Position numbers and translations under genes: made by a program
Part shown: one piece after another, positions 11,168 through 21,499 of the stretch
How positions within the stretch are numbered: position 1 is the first letter of the stretch
How the letters are laid out: each line of letters begins with the position of its first letter
From: Marinomonas rhizomae
GTDB lineage: Bacteria > Pseudomonadota > Gammaproteobacteria > Pseudomonadales > Marinomonadaceae
Direction: 5' to 3'
Assembly: GCF_024397855.1 (NCBI RefSeq)
Contig: NZ_CP073343.1
Location: 1,736,001-1,800,000 of the forward strand
DNA: 64,000 nt
Notes under the pieces: model-generated
What the model was told of the DNA's origin: nothing
What the model saw: only the letters and a program-made list of their open reading frames with translations
The model's database searches: none

Positions 11168-13102
11168 GTGACGGAGTTCACGGCGACGGTCGCGACGACC
11201 GATGACACGATCGACGAAGCGGATGAAACGTTCACGTTGACGGTTGGCGGCAAGACAGGCACAGCAACGATCATAGACAACGACGATGCACCGACGATCG
11301 ATAACGTGAGCCAAGCGGTGAATGCGGATGGCGACGCGGTGGATGAAGGCGAAGGCGCGGTGTTCACCGTGAGCCTAAGCAACGCCAGCAGCTCGGCTCA
11401 AACGTTCACGTTTAGCTTGGCAGACGGCACGGCGGGCAGCGACGACTACAACACAGACCTGTCGAACGTGACGTTCGGCACAGGCGTGACGAACAACGGT
11501 GACGGCACGATCACGGTCGATGCGGGCGTGACGGAGTTCACGGCGACGGTCGCGACGACCGATGACACGATCGACGAAGCGGATGAAACGTTCACGTTGA
11601 CGGTTGGCGGCAAGACAGGCACAGCAACGATCATAGACAACGACGATGCACCGACGATCGATAACGTGAGCCAAGCGGTGAATGCGGATGGCGACGCGGT
11701 GGATGAAGGCGAAGGCGCGGTGTTCACCGTGAGCCTAAGCAACGCCAGCAGCTCGGCTCAAACGTTCACGTTTAGCTTGGCAGACGGCACGGCGGGCAGC
11801 GACGACTACAACACAGACCTGTCGAACGTGACGTTCGGCACAGGCGTGACGAACAACGGTGACGGCACGATCACGGTCGATGCGGGCGTGACGGAGTTCA
11901 CGGCGACGGTCGCGACGACCGATGACACGATCGACGAAGCGGATGAAACGTTCACGTTGACGGTTGGCGGCAAGACAGGCACAGCAACGATCATAGACAA
12001 CGACGATGCACCGACGATCGATAACGTGAGCCAAGCGGTGAATGCGGATGGCGACGCGGTGGATGAAGGCGAAGGCGCGGTGTTCACCGTGAGCCTAAGC
12101 AACGCCAGCAGCTCGGCTCAAACGTTCACGTTTAGCTTGGCAGACGGCACGGCGGGCAGCGACGACTACAACACAGACCTGTCGAACGTGACGTTCGGCA
12201 CAGGCGTGACGAACAACGGTGACGGCACGATCACGGTCGATGCGGGCGTGACGGAGTTCACGGCGACGGTCGCGACGACCGATGACACGATCGACGAAGC
12301 GGATGAAACGTTCACGTTGACGGTTGGCGGCAAGACAGGCACAGCAACGATCATAGACAACGACGATGCACCGACGATCGATAACGTGAGCCAAGCGGTG
12401 AATGCGGATGGCGACGCGGTGGATGAAGGCGAAGGCGCGGTGTTCACCGTGAGCCTAAGCAACGCCAGCAGCTCGGCTCAAACGTTCACGTTTAGCTTGG
12501 CAGACGGCACGGCGGGCAGCGACGACTACAACACAGACCTGTCGAACGTGACGTTCGGCACAGGCGTGACGAACAACGGTGACGGCACGATCACGGTCGA
12601 TGCGGGCGTGACGGAGTTCACGGCGACGGTCGCGACGACCGATGACACGATCGACGAAGCGGATGAAACGTTCACGTTGACGGTTGGCGGCAAGACAGGC
12701 ACAGCAACGATCATAGACAACGACGATGCACCGACGATCGATAACGTGAGCCAAGCGGTGAATGCGGATGGCGACGCGGTGGATGAAGGCGAAGGCGCGG
12801 TGTTCACCGTGAGCCTAAGCAACGCCAGCAGCTCGGCTCAAACGTTCACGTTTAGCTTGGCAGACGGCACGGCGGGCAGCGACGACTACAACACAGACCT
12901 GTCGAACGTGACGTTCGGCACAGGCGTGACGAACAACGGTGACGGCACGATCACGGTCGATGCGGGCGTGACGGAGTTCACGGCGACGGTCGCGACGACC
13001 GATGACACGATCGACGAAGCGGATGAAACGTTCACGTTGACGGTTGGCGGCAAGACAGGCACAGCAACGATCATAGACAACGACGATGCCGACGATCGAT
13101 AA
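11168..13102 (+). pseudogene. Adhesin fragment: intact run of about five Calx-beta repeats
   Basis: Repeat copies 18 to 22 are open and identical in DNA sequence over this segment. It ends in copy 23, where two bases are missing (gatgccgacg near 13088). It has no ribosome-binding site; the apparent start is a GTG or similar codon inside the repeat. It is an internal piece of the adhesin gene. Confidence 0.7.
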
Positions 13103-13116
13103 CGTGAGCCCAAGCG

Positions 13117-13758
13117 GTGAATGCGGATGGCGACGCGGTGGATGAAGGCGAAGGCGCGGTGTTCACCGTGAGCCTAAGCAACGCCAGCAGCTCGGCTCAA
13201 ACGTTCACGTTTAGCTTGGCAGACGGCACGGCGGGCAGCGACGACTACAACACAGACCTGTCGAACGTGACGTTCGGCACAGGCGTGACGAACAACGGTG
13301 ACGGCACGATCACGGTCGATGCGGGCGTGACGGAGTTCACGGCGACGGTCGCGACGACCGATGACACGATCGACGAAGCGGATGAAACGTTCACGTTGAC
13401 GGTTGGCGGCAAGACAGGCACAGCAACGATCATAGACAACGACGATGCACCGACGATCGATAACGTGAGCCAAGCGGTGAATGCGGATGGCGACGCGGTG
13501 GATGAAGGCGAAGGCGCGGTGTTCACCGTGAGCCTAAGCAACGCCAGCAGCTCGGCTCAAACGTTCACGTTTAGCTTGGCAGACGGCACGGCGGGCAGCG
13601 ACGACTACAACACAGACCTGTCGAACGTGACGTTCGGCACAGGCGTGACGAACAACGGTGACGGCACGATCACGGTCGATGCGGGCGTGACGGAGTTCAC
13701 GGCGACGGTCGCGACGACGATGACACGATCGACGAAGCGGATGAAACGTTCACGTTGA
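13117..13758 (+). pseudogene. Adhesin fragment: Calx-beta repeats 23-24
   Basis: The segment is open after a one-base insertion near 13110 (gagcccaagcgg) and closes after a one-base loss near 13718 (gacgacgatgac). It encodes two units of the 120-residue repeat and nothing else, without translation start signals. Confidence 0.65.
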
Positions 13759-14753
13759 CGGTTGGCGGCAAGACAGGCACAGCAACGATCATAGACAACG
13801 ACGATGCACCGACGATCGATAACGTGAGCCAAGCGGTGAATGCGGATGGCGACGCGGTGGATGAAGGCGAAGGCGCGGTGTTCACCGTGAGCCTAAGCAA
13901 CGCCAGCAGCTCGGCTCAAACGTTCACGTTTAGCTTGGCAGACGGCACGGCGGGCAGCGACGACTACAACACAGACCTGTCGAACGTGACGTTCGGCACA
14001 GGCGTGACGAACAACGGTGACGGCACGATCACGGTCGATGCGGGCGTGACGGAGTTCACGGCGACGGTCGCGACGACCGATGACACGATCGACGAAGCGG
14101 ATGAAACGTTCACGTTGACGGTTGGCGGCAAGACAGGCACAGCAACGATCATAGACAACGACGATGCACCGACGATCGATAACGTGAGCCAAGCGGTGAA
14201 TGCGGATGGCGACGCGGTGGATGAAGGCGAAGGCGCGGTGTTCACCGTGAGCCTAAGCAACGCCAGCAGCTCGGCTCAAACGTTCACGTTTAGCTTGGCA
14301 GACGGCACGGCGGGCAGCGACGACTACAACACAGACCTGTCGAACGTGACGTTCGGCACAGGCGTGACGAACAACGGTGACGGCACGATCACGGTCGATG
14401 CGGGCGTGACGGAGTTCACGGCGACGGTCGCGACGACCGATGACACGATCGACGAAGCGGATGAAACGTTCACGTTGACGGTTGGCGGCAAGACTGGCGC
14501 GAGCGGCACAGCAACGATCATAGACAACGACGATGCACCGACGATCGATAACGTGAGCCAAGCGGTGAATGCGGATGGCGACGCGGTGGATGAAGGCGAA
14601 GGCGCGGTGTTCACCGTGAGCCTAAGCAACGCCAGCAGCTCGGCTCAAACGTTCACGTTTAGCTTGGCAGACGGCACGGCGGGCAGCGACGACTACAACA
14701 CAGACCTGTCGAACGTGACGTTCGGCACAGGCGTGACGAACAACGGTGGATAG
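13755..14753 (+). pseudogene. Adhesin fragment: last Calx-beta repeats up to the array end
   Basis: Copies 25 to 27 are open here. Copy 26 contains a 9-base in-frame insertion near 14495 that adds three residues (GAS region). Copy 27 is cut after VTFGTGVTNNGG and the frame meets TAG at 14751, exactly where unique sequence resumes. The following adhesin domain continues in a different frame. Confidence 0.65.
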
Positions 14754-17700
14754 TTACTAAGGAAGATATTGATCAAGGTAAGTTTATCTTTACACCAGAT
14801 ACTAACGAATCTGGTATTGATGGTTATGGCGGCAATGGTATTGGCAATCAGCAGGCTGACTATGCTCGTATTACTTTTAAAACTGTCGATGGTAATGGTA
14901 CAGAAGGTCACGAAAGTACATTGGCCATTGATATTCGTCCTGTTGCAGATAAACCTAATGTTGAGCTTACTATAACTGCTTCAGAATCGAATGGTAGCTC
15001 TAGTACTACTGAGACAACTCTCGTAAACGGTGGTAGTGGTCAACCTGGTGGTTTTGACGTTCAGAACGGACAAATTGTCAAAGTTGGTGATGGTGTTCGT
15101 GTTTGGTTGACTAAGGGTGATCCTGTTCCTGAAATTGCAAATCCTGATTCTGGTAACCCAGGCGTAGTAGAGTTTTACAGTGATGGCAATCCTCATGGAT
15201 CTTCAGATTATGCCGACATATTTGTTGTTCATCCAGATAGTGGTTGGTTTTACACTCAGTCTGACTGGGGCGGGGCTGAGGAGTTAAGAGATCTTAATTC
15301 TGTTTTAGGTGGTACTGTTTCGCAGCAGAGTTCTGATGCAATGAAGGATTACATTTTCTTATCTGGTGATACTGCTGGTTTTGATGTAGGTTTCGGGCCA
15401 AATAATAGAAATGGTAATTTTAATACCATCGATAGTATTGTCGTTAAATATGATAACGAAACATTAATTAGCGGTAGTAACCAAATTGAAGGGGTTATCT
15501 ACGGAAATGGAACGCTCGGTGGACCAAACAAGGAGGACACAACAACTAAAACGGTATCAGGTAGCCAAGAGTTTTTGGTTGATGTATCTGCTGAACTTAC
15601 TGATACCGATGGTAGTGAAACGCTTTCTGGTATTGCGCTAACTGGCATTCCTGATGGTGTTAATGTTGAGCTTGTTGAAGCACGAGATGGCGTTACTCTG
15701 ACTCATGGTGATACGGGTTGGGTTATTAGTAACCCGGATGGAAAAGATCTAACCGGAATTCAGCTGAAAGTGACTGTGACACAAAATTCTGATGAGTTCA
15801 CTATTAGAGCAGAGGCAACGTCAACAGAGAAAGTTGGTGGGGGCAGCGCTCTTGGATTTGCTGCAGCCAATTTTGTTGATACGGATACTGTCCCAACTAT
15901 TACTGTTGATGATGATGGTCTTGCTAAGTTGAATGTATCGACGGATGACTCTGACCTTCGAGCTGTTGAAGAGTCTGTTTCTTCTGTAGTTGATTTCTCA
16001 TCGGTCTTTGGTTTTGACTACGGCACTGATGGTCGTGGCGATGTTACTTACGAAATAATACTTGAAGACTCTTCTGTTGCTACTGGTTTCACCATGTCTA
16101 AAACGGGCGATGCGATTAGTTTGTCTTTGGATGACGGTAAATTAATTGGCTTGACAGGAAGTGGGGTTAAAGTATTTGAAGTGACTCTTGATGCTGATGG
16201 TAAGGTCTCAATGACTCAATATGAGGCGGTTTCTCATCCTGATGGCACTCAAGATAATGAAGAAATTTCGTTAGCAAACCTAGGTGTTAAGTTGCAAGTG
16301 ACGGTGACGGATGCGGATGGCAACACGTCGGAAGCTGATACTGCTACGACAAAAATAGATCTTGGTGCACATCTCAAGTTTGAAGATGATGGTATAAGTA
16401 TTTCTCAAAATAGTGTGCCAGAAGAGGGTTATCATGTTTCGACTGAAGGAGTTACACAAGTTGTCACTGGTAGTTATAGCTTCGCGGTAGCTGGTGCGGC
16501 ATGGAGCCCTTCCGATTCTGCGAACTCAGGACATGCTGTTAATGGATCTATATATCAAGCTGATGGGTTCACTATTCAAGCTATTGGGTTTGATGCAAAT
16601 GGGAACCTAACCCAGGCGCAAGTCTTCCAAACAGATTATCGTGGTTTGTCTGTCTACAGTCCTGATGCTTCATCTTCTATTAAAGAGTTGCCAAGTGAAA
16701 TATCAGTTAGAAATGGTAAATCTGAGGAAATTATATTTAAACTTGAACCTGGGCATTTGGCATTTGGCATTAATGCACAATTAAGCTCTCTTTTTATCGG
16801 TGGTGAACAAGGTGATACAGATAATGAAATCGCAACAGCAGTATTTTATCGTAATGGTGAAGAAGTTGGTTCTACTACTAATTTTATTGCTGATTCATCT
16901 GGTGGCCATTTAACTACAGACTTAACGTCTATACCTGGTGGCTTTGATGAAGTTCGTTTTGTTGCTGTAGATAACGGTACTGGCTCATCGAATGCTTCTA
17001 ATAGTGATTTTGCTATTCAGTCAATTTCTTTTGTCGGGGCAGATTCCACTCAGCCGATAGCAAGCGCAACTGGGCAAGTAGACGCAAATTCTGCAGATGG
17101 TGTTAAAGGGTTTGAGTTAAGTGGTTTGGTTGATAACTTAGGTTATACCGTGACGCTTAGTGACAATAACCACACACTTTTAGCGGTGGATGCCGATAAT
17201 AAACCTGTTTTTGAAATTAAAATGAGCGAAGGCACTGGTAAATGGGATGTTCTGCAGTATCAAGAGATGACTAAAGATATTCAATTTACTGTTAAGGCCG
17301 TCGACAATGATGGAGACAGTGTTACAACAGTAGTGAGTCTTGGAACCGAGCACGGTAACTCTGCTCCAGAGTTAACGTTTGTAGATGGTTCTGATTCTGC
17401 CGTTATTTCCGAAGAAGGTTTAGCTGCTGGCAACCAAGATACTGATGGTGATTCTGATACAACCAACAGTGTGACTGCTTCTGGTGTCTTTACTATAAGT
17501 GATGTTGATAGTAGCGATACATTGACAGTGTCACTTGTTGCGCCAACTGACGTAATGAAATCAGATGGTGTAGTCCTAGCTTGGACAACTGATAGTAGCG
17601 GTAATTTGGTAGCGAAAGCCGGTGATACTGAAATTATTCGTGTAGCCCTTACCGATACAGAGGGTCAGCATGGTTATGTGGTCACTCTTAGTGGTCCTGT

Positions 17701-20700
17701 TGATCATGCTGATCCGAAGTTGGAAGATACCGCTAGTATTAATTTTGGTATCGCTGTAAACGATGGCACTGTCACAACAACAGAAAGCGTGTCAGTGATT
17801 ATTGAAGATGATTCACCTAATGCGGTGACAACAGCGGCTGAATTAACTCTTAGTAATGCTGCTTCTGAGAGTAATTTTGCTATTGATGGTATTTCAGTTG
17901 ATTTTAAAGGTGCTGATTTCAGTTATGGCAGGAGCTGGAGCCGTGAAGGCGTTTGGGATGCTGATGGTGATGGTGATCAAGATGGTGTGTATTGGGGGGC
18001 AGGATTCTTATCATCAAACAAAAGTGGATCTTATTATTCGACGACAGAGTCTAGCGCGTCAGTAGGTGTTGGAATCAATTCATCCTTTGTAGTTGGGGAG
18101 TTTACTCATAAAAACGACATTCTTTCTGGTAATGATGCAACACTTAAAAGTGCCACTATGTCGATTAGTTTTAACATAACGATTGCCGGAGAAGTTAAGT
18201 CTATTAGTCTTGATGTTCCTATCGTTCATAAGGAAACGTCGAATAACGGTACATCTGATGATGATACCGTGATTCTTACGCCAGCAAGTCAGAATGTTGA
18301 AGTGAATGGGGTGACTTACACTGTGACATTGGATGGTTTCCGAGCAGGAGCTAATGATGAGATTACTCAGTATATCTCTACTCCAGAAAACAGGACCGAG
18401 GCTTATTCAATCGTTGCTAGTGTGGAGGTTGCTGGTTCAAGCGATCTTGACTCAAATGTTCTTAACGGTAGTGTCGAATTTGACGCTGGGGCTGATGGCT
18501 TGGATAAAGTAGTAGCGGATACGACTACTAACGACAATGGAACCTTTGTCACAAGTGAAAATGGAACCTATGTCTTTACTGCCAGTGCTGCACTTATTGG
18601 CTCTTTAGAAAAGGATGATTCTAAAGTAGTTAGTTACGAATATACTGTGGTTGATAAAGACGGTGATTCTGTCGTTAATACGATTAATATTACTGTGTTC
18701 GGACCTGGAACAGAGCGAGTGAATACTGCTCCTGAGTTAACGTTTGTAGATGGTTCTGATTCTGCCGTTATTTCCGAAGAAGGTTTAGCTGATGGTAATC
18801 CAGATACTGATGGTGATTCTGATACAACCAACAGTGTGACTGCTTCTGGTGTCTTTACTATAAGTGATGTTGATAGTAGCGATACATTGACAGTGTCACT
18901 TGTTGCTCCAACTGACGTAATGAAATCAGATGGTGTAGTCCTAGTTTGGACAACTGATAGTAGCGGTAATTTGGTAGCGAAAGCCGGTGATGCTGAGATT
19001 ATTCGCGTAGCCCTTACCGATACAGAGGGTCAGCATGGTTATGTGGTTACGTTGAGTGGTCCTGTCGACCATACTGACAAGACGTCAGAAGATAACGCTA
19101 GTATTAATTTTGGTATCGCTGTAAACGATGGCACTGTCACGACAACAGAAGGCGTGTCGGTTGTTATTGAAGATGATTCACCTAATGCAGTGACAACAAC
19201 GGCTGACTTAACTCTTGGTAATAGTAGCTTTTCTATAGGTGATATTTTAGTTAACTTTAATAATGCTGATTTCACAAACGGTTCAGGGAATACTGGCGTT
19301 AAGGATCTTGATAGTGATGGTGGTAAAGATCTTATTTATTGGGGAGCTGATTCAAAGGATGCCCCTCTTGAGGGTTCTTATTATTCGACATCAGAATCTA
19401 CGTTAGCAGGGGGGGAAGTTAATTCATCCTTTGTTGTAGGGCAGTTTACCCATAATAATACTTCTCTTGATGGTGGTTCTAAGTCACTTGAAACTGTCAC
19501 TATGTCGATTAGTTTTGACATAACGATTGAGGGAGTGGATAAGACCATTGAACTTGATGTTCCTATTGCTCATGATGAAACGTCGAATAACGGTTCATCT
19601 GATGACACCGTGAACCTTACATCAGTAAGTCAGACTGTTGAAGTGAATGGTGTGACTTATAAAGTGGCATTAGATGGTTTTCGAGCAGGAAATAATGGTG
19701 AGATCACTCAGCATATTTCCACTCCAGAAAACAGCTCAGAGACTTATTCAATCGTTGCAAGTGTGAGAGTCGATAATACAAATGACTCAAATGTCCTTAA
19801 AGGTAGTGTAGAGCTTGATGCTGGTGCTGATGGTTTGGATAAAGTCTTAGAGGATACTACTACTGACAGCCATGGAACCTTTGTCACAAATGCAAATGGA
19901 ACTTATGTCTTTACTGCCAGTGCTGCACTTATTGGTTCTTTAGCTAAGGATGAGTCTAAAGTTGTCAGCTATGAATATACCGTGGTTGATAAAGACGGTG
20001 ATTCTATCGTTAATACAATGAATATTACTGTATATGCATCGGGGGAGATGGTCGCAGAGTCAAGCAGCAGTCAACCTGATGAGATAGCGAGAGTTAGTGC
20101 TATAGCCTCTTCATCGAAAGATGAAACCAGTGACGACACAGCTGCTGATGACTCGTTAATTGGTGGCGCAGGTGATAGCGGTTCATCAACTGGTGATGAC
20201 TCGTTAATTGGTGGTGCAGGTGATAGCTCTTCAACTAGCGGTTCATCAACTGGTGATGACTCTTTAATTGGGGGCGCAGGTGATAGCTCTTCAACTAGTG
20301 GTTCATCAACTGGTGATGACTCGTTAATTGGGGGCGCAGGTGATAGCTCTTCAACTAGTGGTTCATCAACTGGTGATGACTCGTTAATTGGTGGCAGTGA
20401 TAATGGTGATCGAATTGGTACCTCAGGTCAGGATCGATTTGTTCTTGATGATGATTCAAACGATACTATTACTGACTTTAATACCAATGACGATATTCTT
20501 GACTTGACCGATCTTTTATCAAGTGCAGAAGATAGCCCTGGGGCTGATGCATCTGAGGATGCTATTGCAGATTTCTTGAAAGATCATGTATCTAAAGATA
20601 GTAGTAGTTCATTAACTGTTAGTGATGGTAGTGGTCATGGTGCTACTGTAAATTTAGATTCTGCTTCAAGTGCTGATTCTATCAAAGTCATCTACAATGA

Positions 20701-20731
20701 TCATGAGTACAACATCAATATTGATGGCTAG
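14750..20731 (+). CDS. Giant adhesin, C-terminal part (T1SS-143-like modules, anchor-K-like domains, RTX-like repeats, secretion domain)
   Basis: Unique coding sequence opens at about 14750 (IVTKEDIDQGKFIFTPDTNE) with no start codon; the first possible one, a TTG at 14921, has no ribosome-binding site, so this is the continuation of the gene from 3364. In order it contains a cadherin-like segment ending IDIRPVADKPNVEL, choice-of-anchor-type and T1SS-143-like segments (about 15000-17340), and a module repeated twice (about 17355-18718 and 18719-20040). Each module combines FVDGSDSAVISEEGLA..., a T1SS-143-type repeat, and an anchor-K-like domain (YWGA, GSYYST, SSFVVG.FTH). Then come RTX-like DDSLIGGAGD repeats (20147-20402) and a C-terminal VCA0849-type type I secretion domain (DRFVLDDDSNDTITDFN, DILDLTDLL, final YNINIDG). 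The secretion signal sits at the extreme C-terminus, so export by a TolC/HlyB/HlyD-like system is expected. A terminator follows 22 bases after the stop. Confidence 0.8.
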   Translation: MVTKEDIDQGKFIFTPDTNESGIDGYGGNGIGNQQADYARITFKTVDGNGTEGHESTLAIDIRPVADKPNVELTITASESNGSSSTTETTLVNGGSGQPGGFDVQNGQIVKVGDGVRVWLTKGDPVPEIANPDSGNPGVVEFYSDGNPHGSSDYADIFVVHPDSGWFYTQSDWGGAEELRDLNSVLGGTVSQQSSDAMKDYIFLSGDTAGFDVGFGPNNRNGNFNTIDSIVVKYDNETLISGSNQIEGVIYGNGTLGGPNKEDTTTKTVSGSQEFLVDVSAELTDTDGSETLSGIALTGIPDGVNVELVEARDGVTLTHGDTGWVISNPDGKDLTGIQLKVTVTQNSDEFTIRAEATSTEKVGGGSALGFAAANFVDTDTVPTITVDDDGLAKLNVSTDDSDLRAVEESVSSVVDFSSVFGFDYGTDGRGDVTYEIILEDSSVATGFTMSKTGDAISLSLDDGKLIGLTGSGVKVFEVTLDADGKVSMTQYEAVSHPDGTQDNEEISLANLGVKLQVTVTDADGNTSEADTATTKIDLGAHLKFEDDGISISQNSVPEEGYHVSTEGVTQVVTGSYSFAVAGAAWSPSDSANSGHAVNGSIYQADGFTIQAIGFDANGNLTQAQVFQTDYRGLSVYSPDASSSIKELPSEISVRNGKSEEIIFKLEPGHLAFGINAQLSSLFIGGEQGDTDNEIATAVFYRNGEEVGSTTNFIADSSGGHLTTDLTSIPGGFDEVRFVAVDNGTGSSNASNSDFAIQSISFVGADSTQPIASATGQVDANSADGVKGFELSGLVDNLGYTVTLSDNNHTLLAVDADNKPVFEIKMSEGTGKWDVLQYQEMTKDIQFTVKAVDNDGDSVTTVVSLGTEHGNSAPELTFVDGSDSAVISEEGLAAGNQDTDGDSDTTNSVTASGVFTISDVDSSDTLTVSLVAPTDVMKSDGVVLAWTTDSSGNLVAKAGDTEIIRVALTDTEGQHGYVVTLSGPVDHADPKLEDTASINFGIAVNDGTVTTTESVSVIIEDDSPNAVTTAAELTLSNAASESNFAIDGISVDFKGADFSYGRSWSREGVWDADGDGDQDGVYWGAGFLSSNKSGSYYSTTESSASVGVGINSSFVVGEFTHKNDILSGNDATLKSATMSISFNITIAGEVKSISLDVPIVHKETSNNGTSDDDTVILTPASQNVEVNGVTYTVTLDGFRAGANDEITQYISTPENRTEAYSIVASVEVAGSSDLDSNVLNGSVEFDAGADGLDKVVADTTTNDNGTFVTSENGTYVFTASAALIGSLEKDDSKVVSYEYTVVDKDGDSVVNTINITVFGPGTERVNTAPELTFVDGSDSAVISEEGLADGNPDTDGDSDTTNSVTASGVFTISDVDSSDTLTVSLVAPTDVMKSDGVVLVWTTDSSGNLVAKAGDAEIIRVALTDTEGQHGYVVTLSGPVDHTDKTSEDNASINFGIAVNDGTVTTTEGVSVVIEDDSPNAVTTTADLTLGNSSFSIGDILVNFNNADFTNGSGNTGVKDLDSDGGKDLIYWGADSKDAPLEGSYYSTSESTLAGGEVNSSFVVGQFTHNNTSLDGGSKSLETVTMSISFDITIEGVDKTIELDVPIAHDETSNNGSSDDTVNLTSVSQTVEVNGVTYKVALDGFRAGNNGEITQHISTPENSSETYSIVASVRVDNTNDSNVLKGSVELDAGADGLDKVLEDTTTDSHGTFVTNANGTYVFTASAALIGSLAKDESKVVSYEYTVVDKDGDSIVNTMNITVYASGEMVAESSSSQPDEIARVSAIASSSKDETSDDTAADDSLIGGAGDSGSSTGDDSLIGGAGDSSSTSGSSTGDDSLIGGAGDSSSTSGSSTGDDSLIGGAGDSSSTSGSSTGDDSLIGGSDNGDRIGTSGQDRFVLDDDSNDTITDFNTNDDILDLTDLLSSAEDSPGADASEDAIADFLKDHVSKDSSSSLTVSDGSGHGATVNLDSASSADSIKVIYNDHEYNINIDG
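17355..20040 (+). repeat. Two tandem copies of an approximately 1.3-kb adhesin module
   Basis: The stretch from about 17355 to 18718 recurs from about 18719 to 20040. The first parts are almost identical in DNA (gttaacgtttgtagatgg through the ISEEGL and VSLVAPTDVMKSDGVVL regions), while the anchor-K-like halves have diverged and carry indels that keep the frame. This shows an older duplication than the Calx-beta array. Confidence 0.85.
20147..20402 (+). repeat. 60-bp repeats encoding RTX-like GDDSLIGGAGDS units with Ser/Thr inserts
   Basis: Five DDSLIGGAGD or DDSLIGGSD units recur; the full period is 20 residues (DDSLIGGAGDSSSTSGSSTG). The GGAGD-x-SLI core resembles the RTX nonapeptide GGxGxDxUx, but each unit is split by about ten Ser/Thr/Gly residues. 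Position just before the secretion domain fits an RTX role in Ca2+-driven folding outside the cell. Confidence 0.85.
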
Positions 20732-20753
20732 TCTTGCTCTGATATAGACCACT

Positions 20754-20792
20754 AAAAAGGCCGAATCGTTTTACGATTCGGCCTTTTCGTTT
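20754..20792 (+). terminator. Rho-independent terminator after the adhesin gene
   Basis: A 12-bp stem AAGGCCGAATCG / CGATTCGGCCTT with a five-base loop is followed by TTTTCGTTTTTG. The flanking A-run makes it usable from the msrA side too, so it is probably bidirectional between the convergent genes. Confidence 0.9.
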
Positions 20793-20839
20793 TTGTAACT
20801 TGTTTAGTTTAGAAAGTGATTATTTCAATTACTTAAAAG

Positions 20840-21499
20840 CTATACGCCTAAGCCGATAGGGCAGCTCACGCCAGTTCCGGCGAGTCCGCAGTATCCATTT
20901 GGATTCTTGTGAAGATACTGTTGGTGATATTCCTCAGCGAAGTAGTAGGTATCGAGTGGTTCAATCTCGGTAGTGATCATGCCGTGGCCTGCGCCGAGTA
21001 GCTCTTTTTGAAACGCCGCTTTGCTAGCTTCCACGATTGCCATATCTTTATCATTGGTTGTATAGATAACAGAGCGATATTGGCTGCCTATGTCGTTGCC
21101 TTGGCGCATACCTTGGGTTGGATCATGGTTTTCCCAAAAAACCTTAAGCACGCCTTCTAGCGAGATGACAGAGGTATCAATCACAACTTGAACCACTTCA
21201 CTGTGACCTGTTTGCCCTGAGCATACTTCTTCGTAGGTTGGATTGGGTGTAAAGCCGCCTGCATAACCTACAGATGTGACTACAACGCCAGGGGTATTCC
21301 ATAACTTGCGTTCGGCCCCCCAGAAACAACCCATTCCTAGAATGATTTCGGTTTCATTGGGATTTTCATCGCGGACAAAAGGTTCGTTGTTGACAGCGTG
21401 TACCCCTGAGATTGTTAAAGGTGTGCTTCTGCCGGGTAGGGCGTCGGCTTCAGAGGGAATTGCTGATTTTTTAAGAATGGCTTCAATATTGCTGGGCAT
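20840..21499 (-). CDS. msrA: Peptide-methionine (S)-S-oxide reductase MsrA
   Basis: The 219-residue protein carries the MsrA active-site motif GMGCFWGAE with catalytic Cys58, and resolving cysteines at Cys204 and Cys213 near the C-terminus, matching the E. coli-type three-cysteine arrangement. Further conserved regions are [27 protein letters not shown] and the [18 protein letters not shown] segment. It reduces the S-epimer of methionine sulfoxide in damaged proteins in the cytosol, with thioredoxin as electron donor. An N-terminal extension of about 45 residues before the core is usual for this long MsrA type. It is a single gene facing the adhesin terminator. Confidence 0.96.
   Translation of the reverse strand: MPSNIEAILKKSAIPSEADALPGRSTPLTISGVHAVNNEPFVRDENPNETEIILGMGCFWGAERKLWNTPGVVVTSVGYAGGFTPNPTYEEVCSGQTGHSEVVQVVIDTSVISLEGVLKVFWENHDPTQGMRQGNDIGSQYRSVIYTTNDKDMAIVEASKAAFQKELLGAGHGMITTEIEPLDTYYFAEEYHQQYLHKNPNGYCGLAGTGVSCPIGLGV

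Larger units (their letters stand above)
5086..14753 (+). repeat. Tandem array of about 27 near-identical 360-bp Calx-beta repeats
   Basis: The unit is 360 bp (120 codons) and recurs at about 5089, 5449, 5808, 6164, then every 360 bases, up to a last incomplete copy beginning near 14530. Where intact, copies are identical base for base, for example through 6250-8320 and 11280-13080. Each unit encodes one Calx-beta-like domain: VDEGEGAVFTVSLSN, then SLADGTAGSDDYNTDL, VDAGVTEFTATVATTDDT and DEADETFTLTVGG, linked by TIIDNDDAPTIDNVS. Calx-beta domains are Ca2+-binding beta-sandwiches used as extender modules in RTX adhesins. Deviations are almost all one- to few-base indels, clustered near 5700-5905, 8330-8690, 9173-10085, 10518-11165, 13088-13720 and 14495. 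The unit is clearly richer in G+C than the flanking domains. Antisense frames also stay open through it and are artefacts of composition. Confidence 0.97.

Noticed and set aside
5176..13900. Series of 98- and 99-codon open frames on the minus strand, one pair per repeat
   Set aside because: They recur exactly with the 360-bp unit and are antisense shadows of G+C-rich Calx-beta repeats; no ribosome-binding sites.
5086..14753. Possible CRISPR-like array because of regular repeats
   Set aside because: Repeats are 360 bp with no unique spacers and they encode protein domains in frame.
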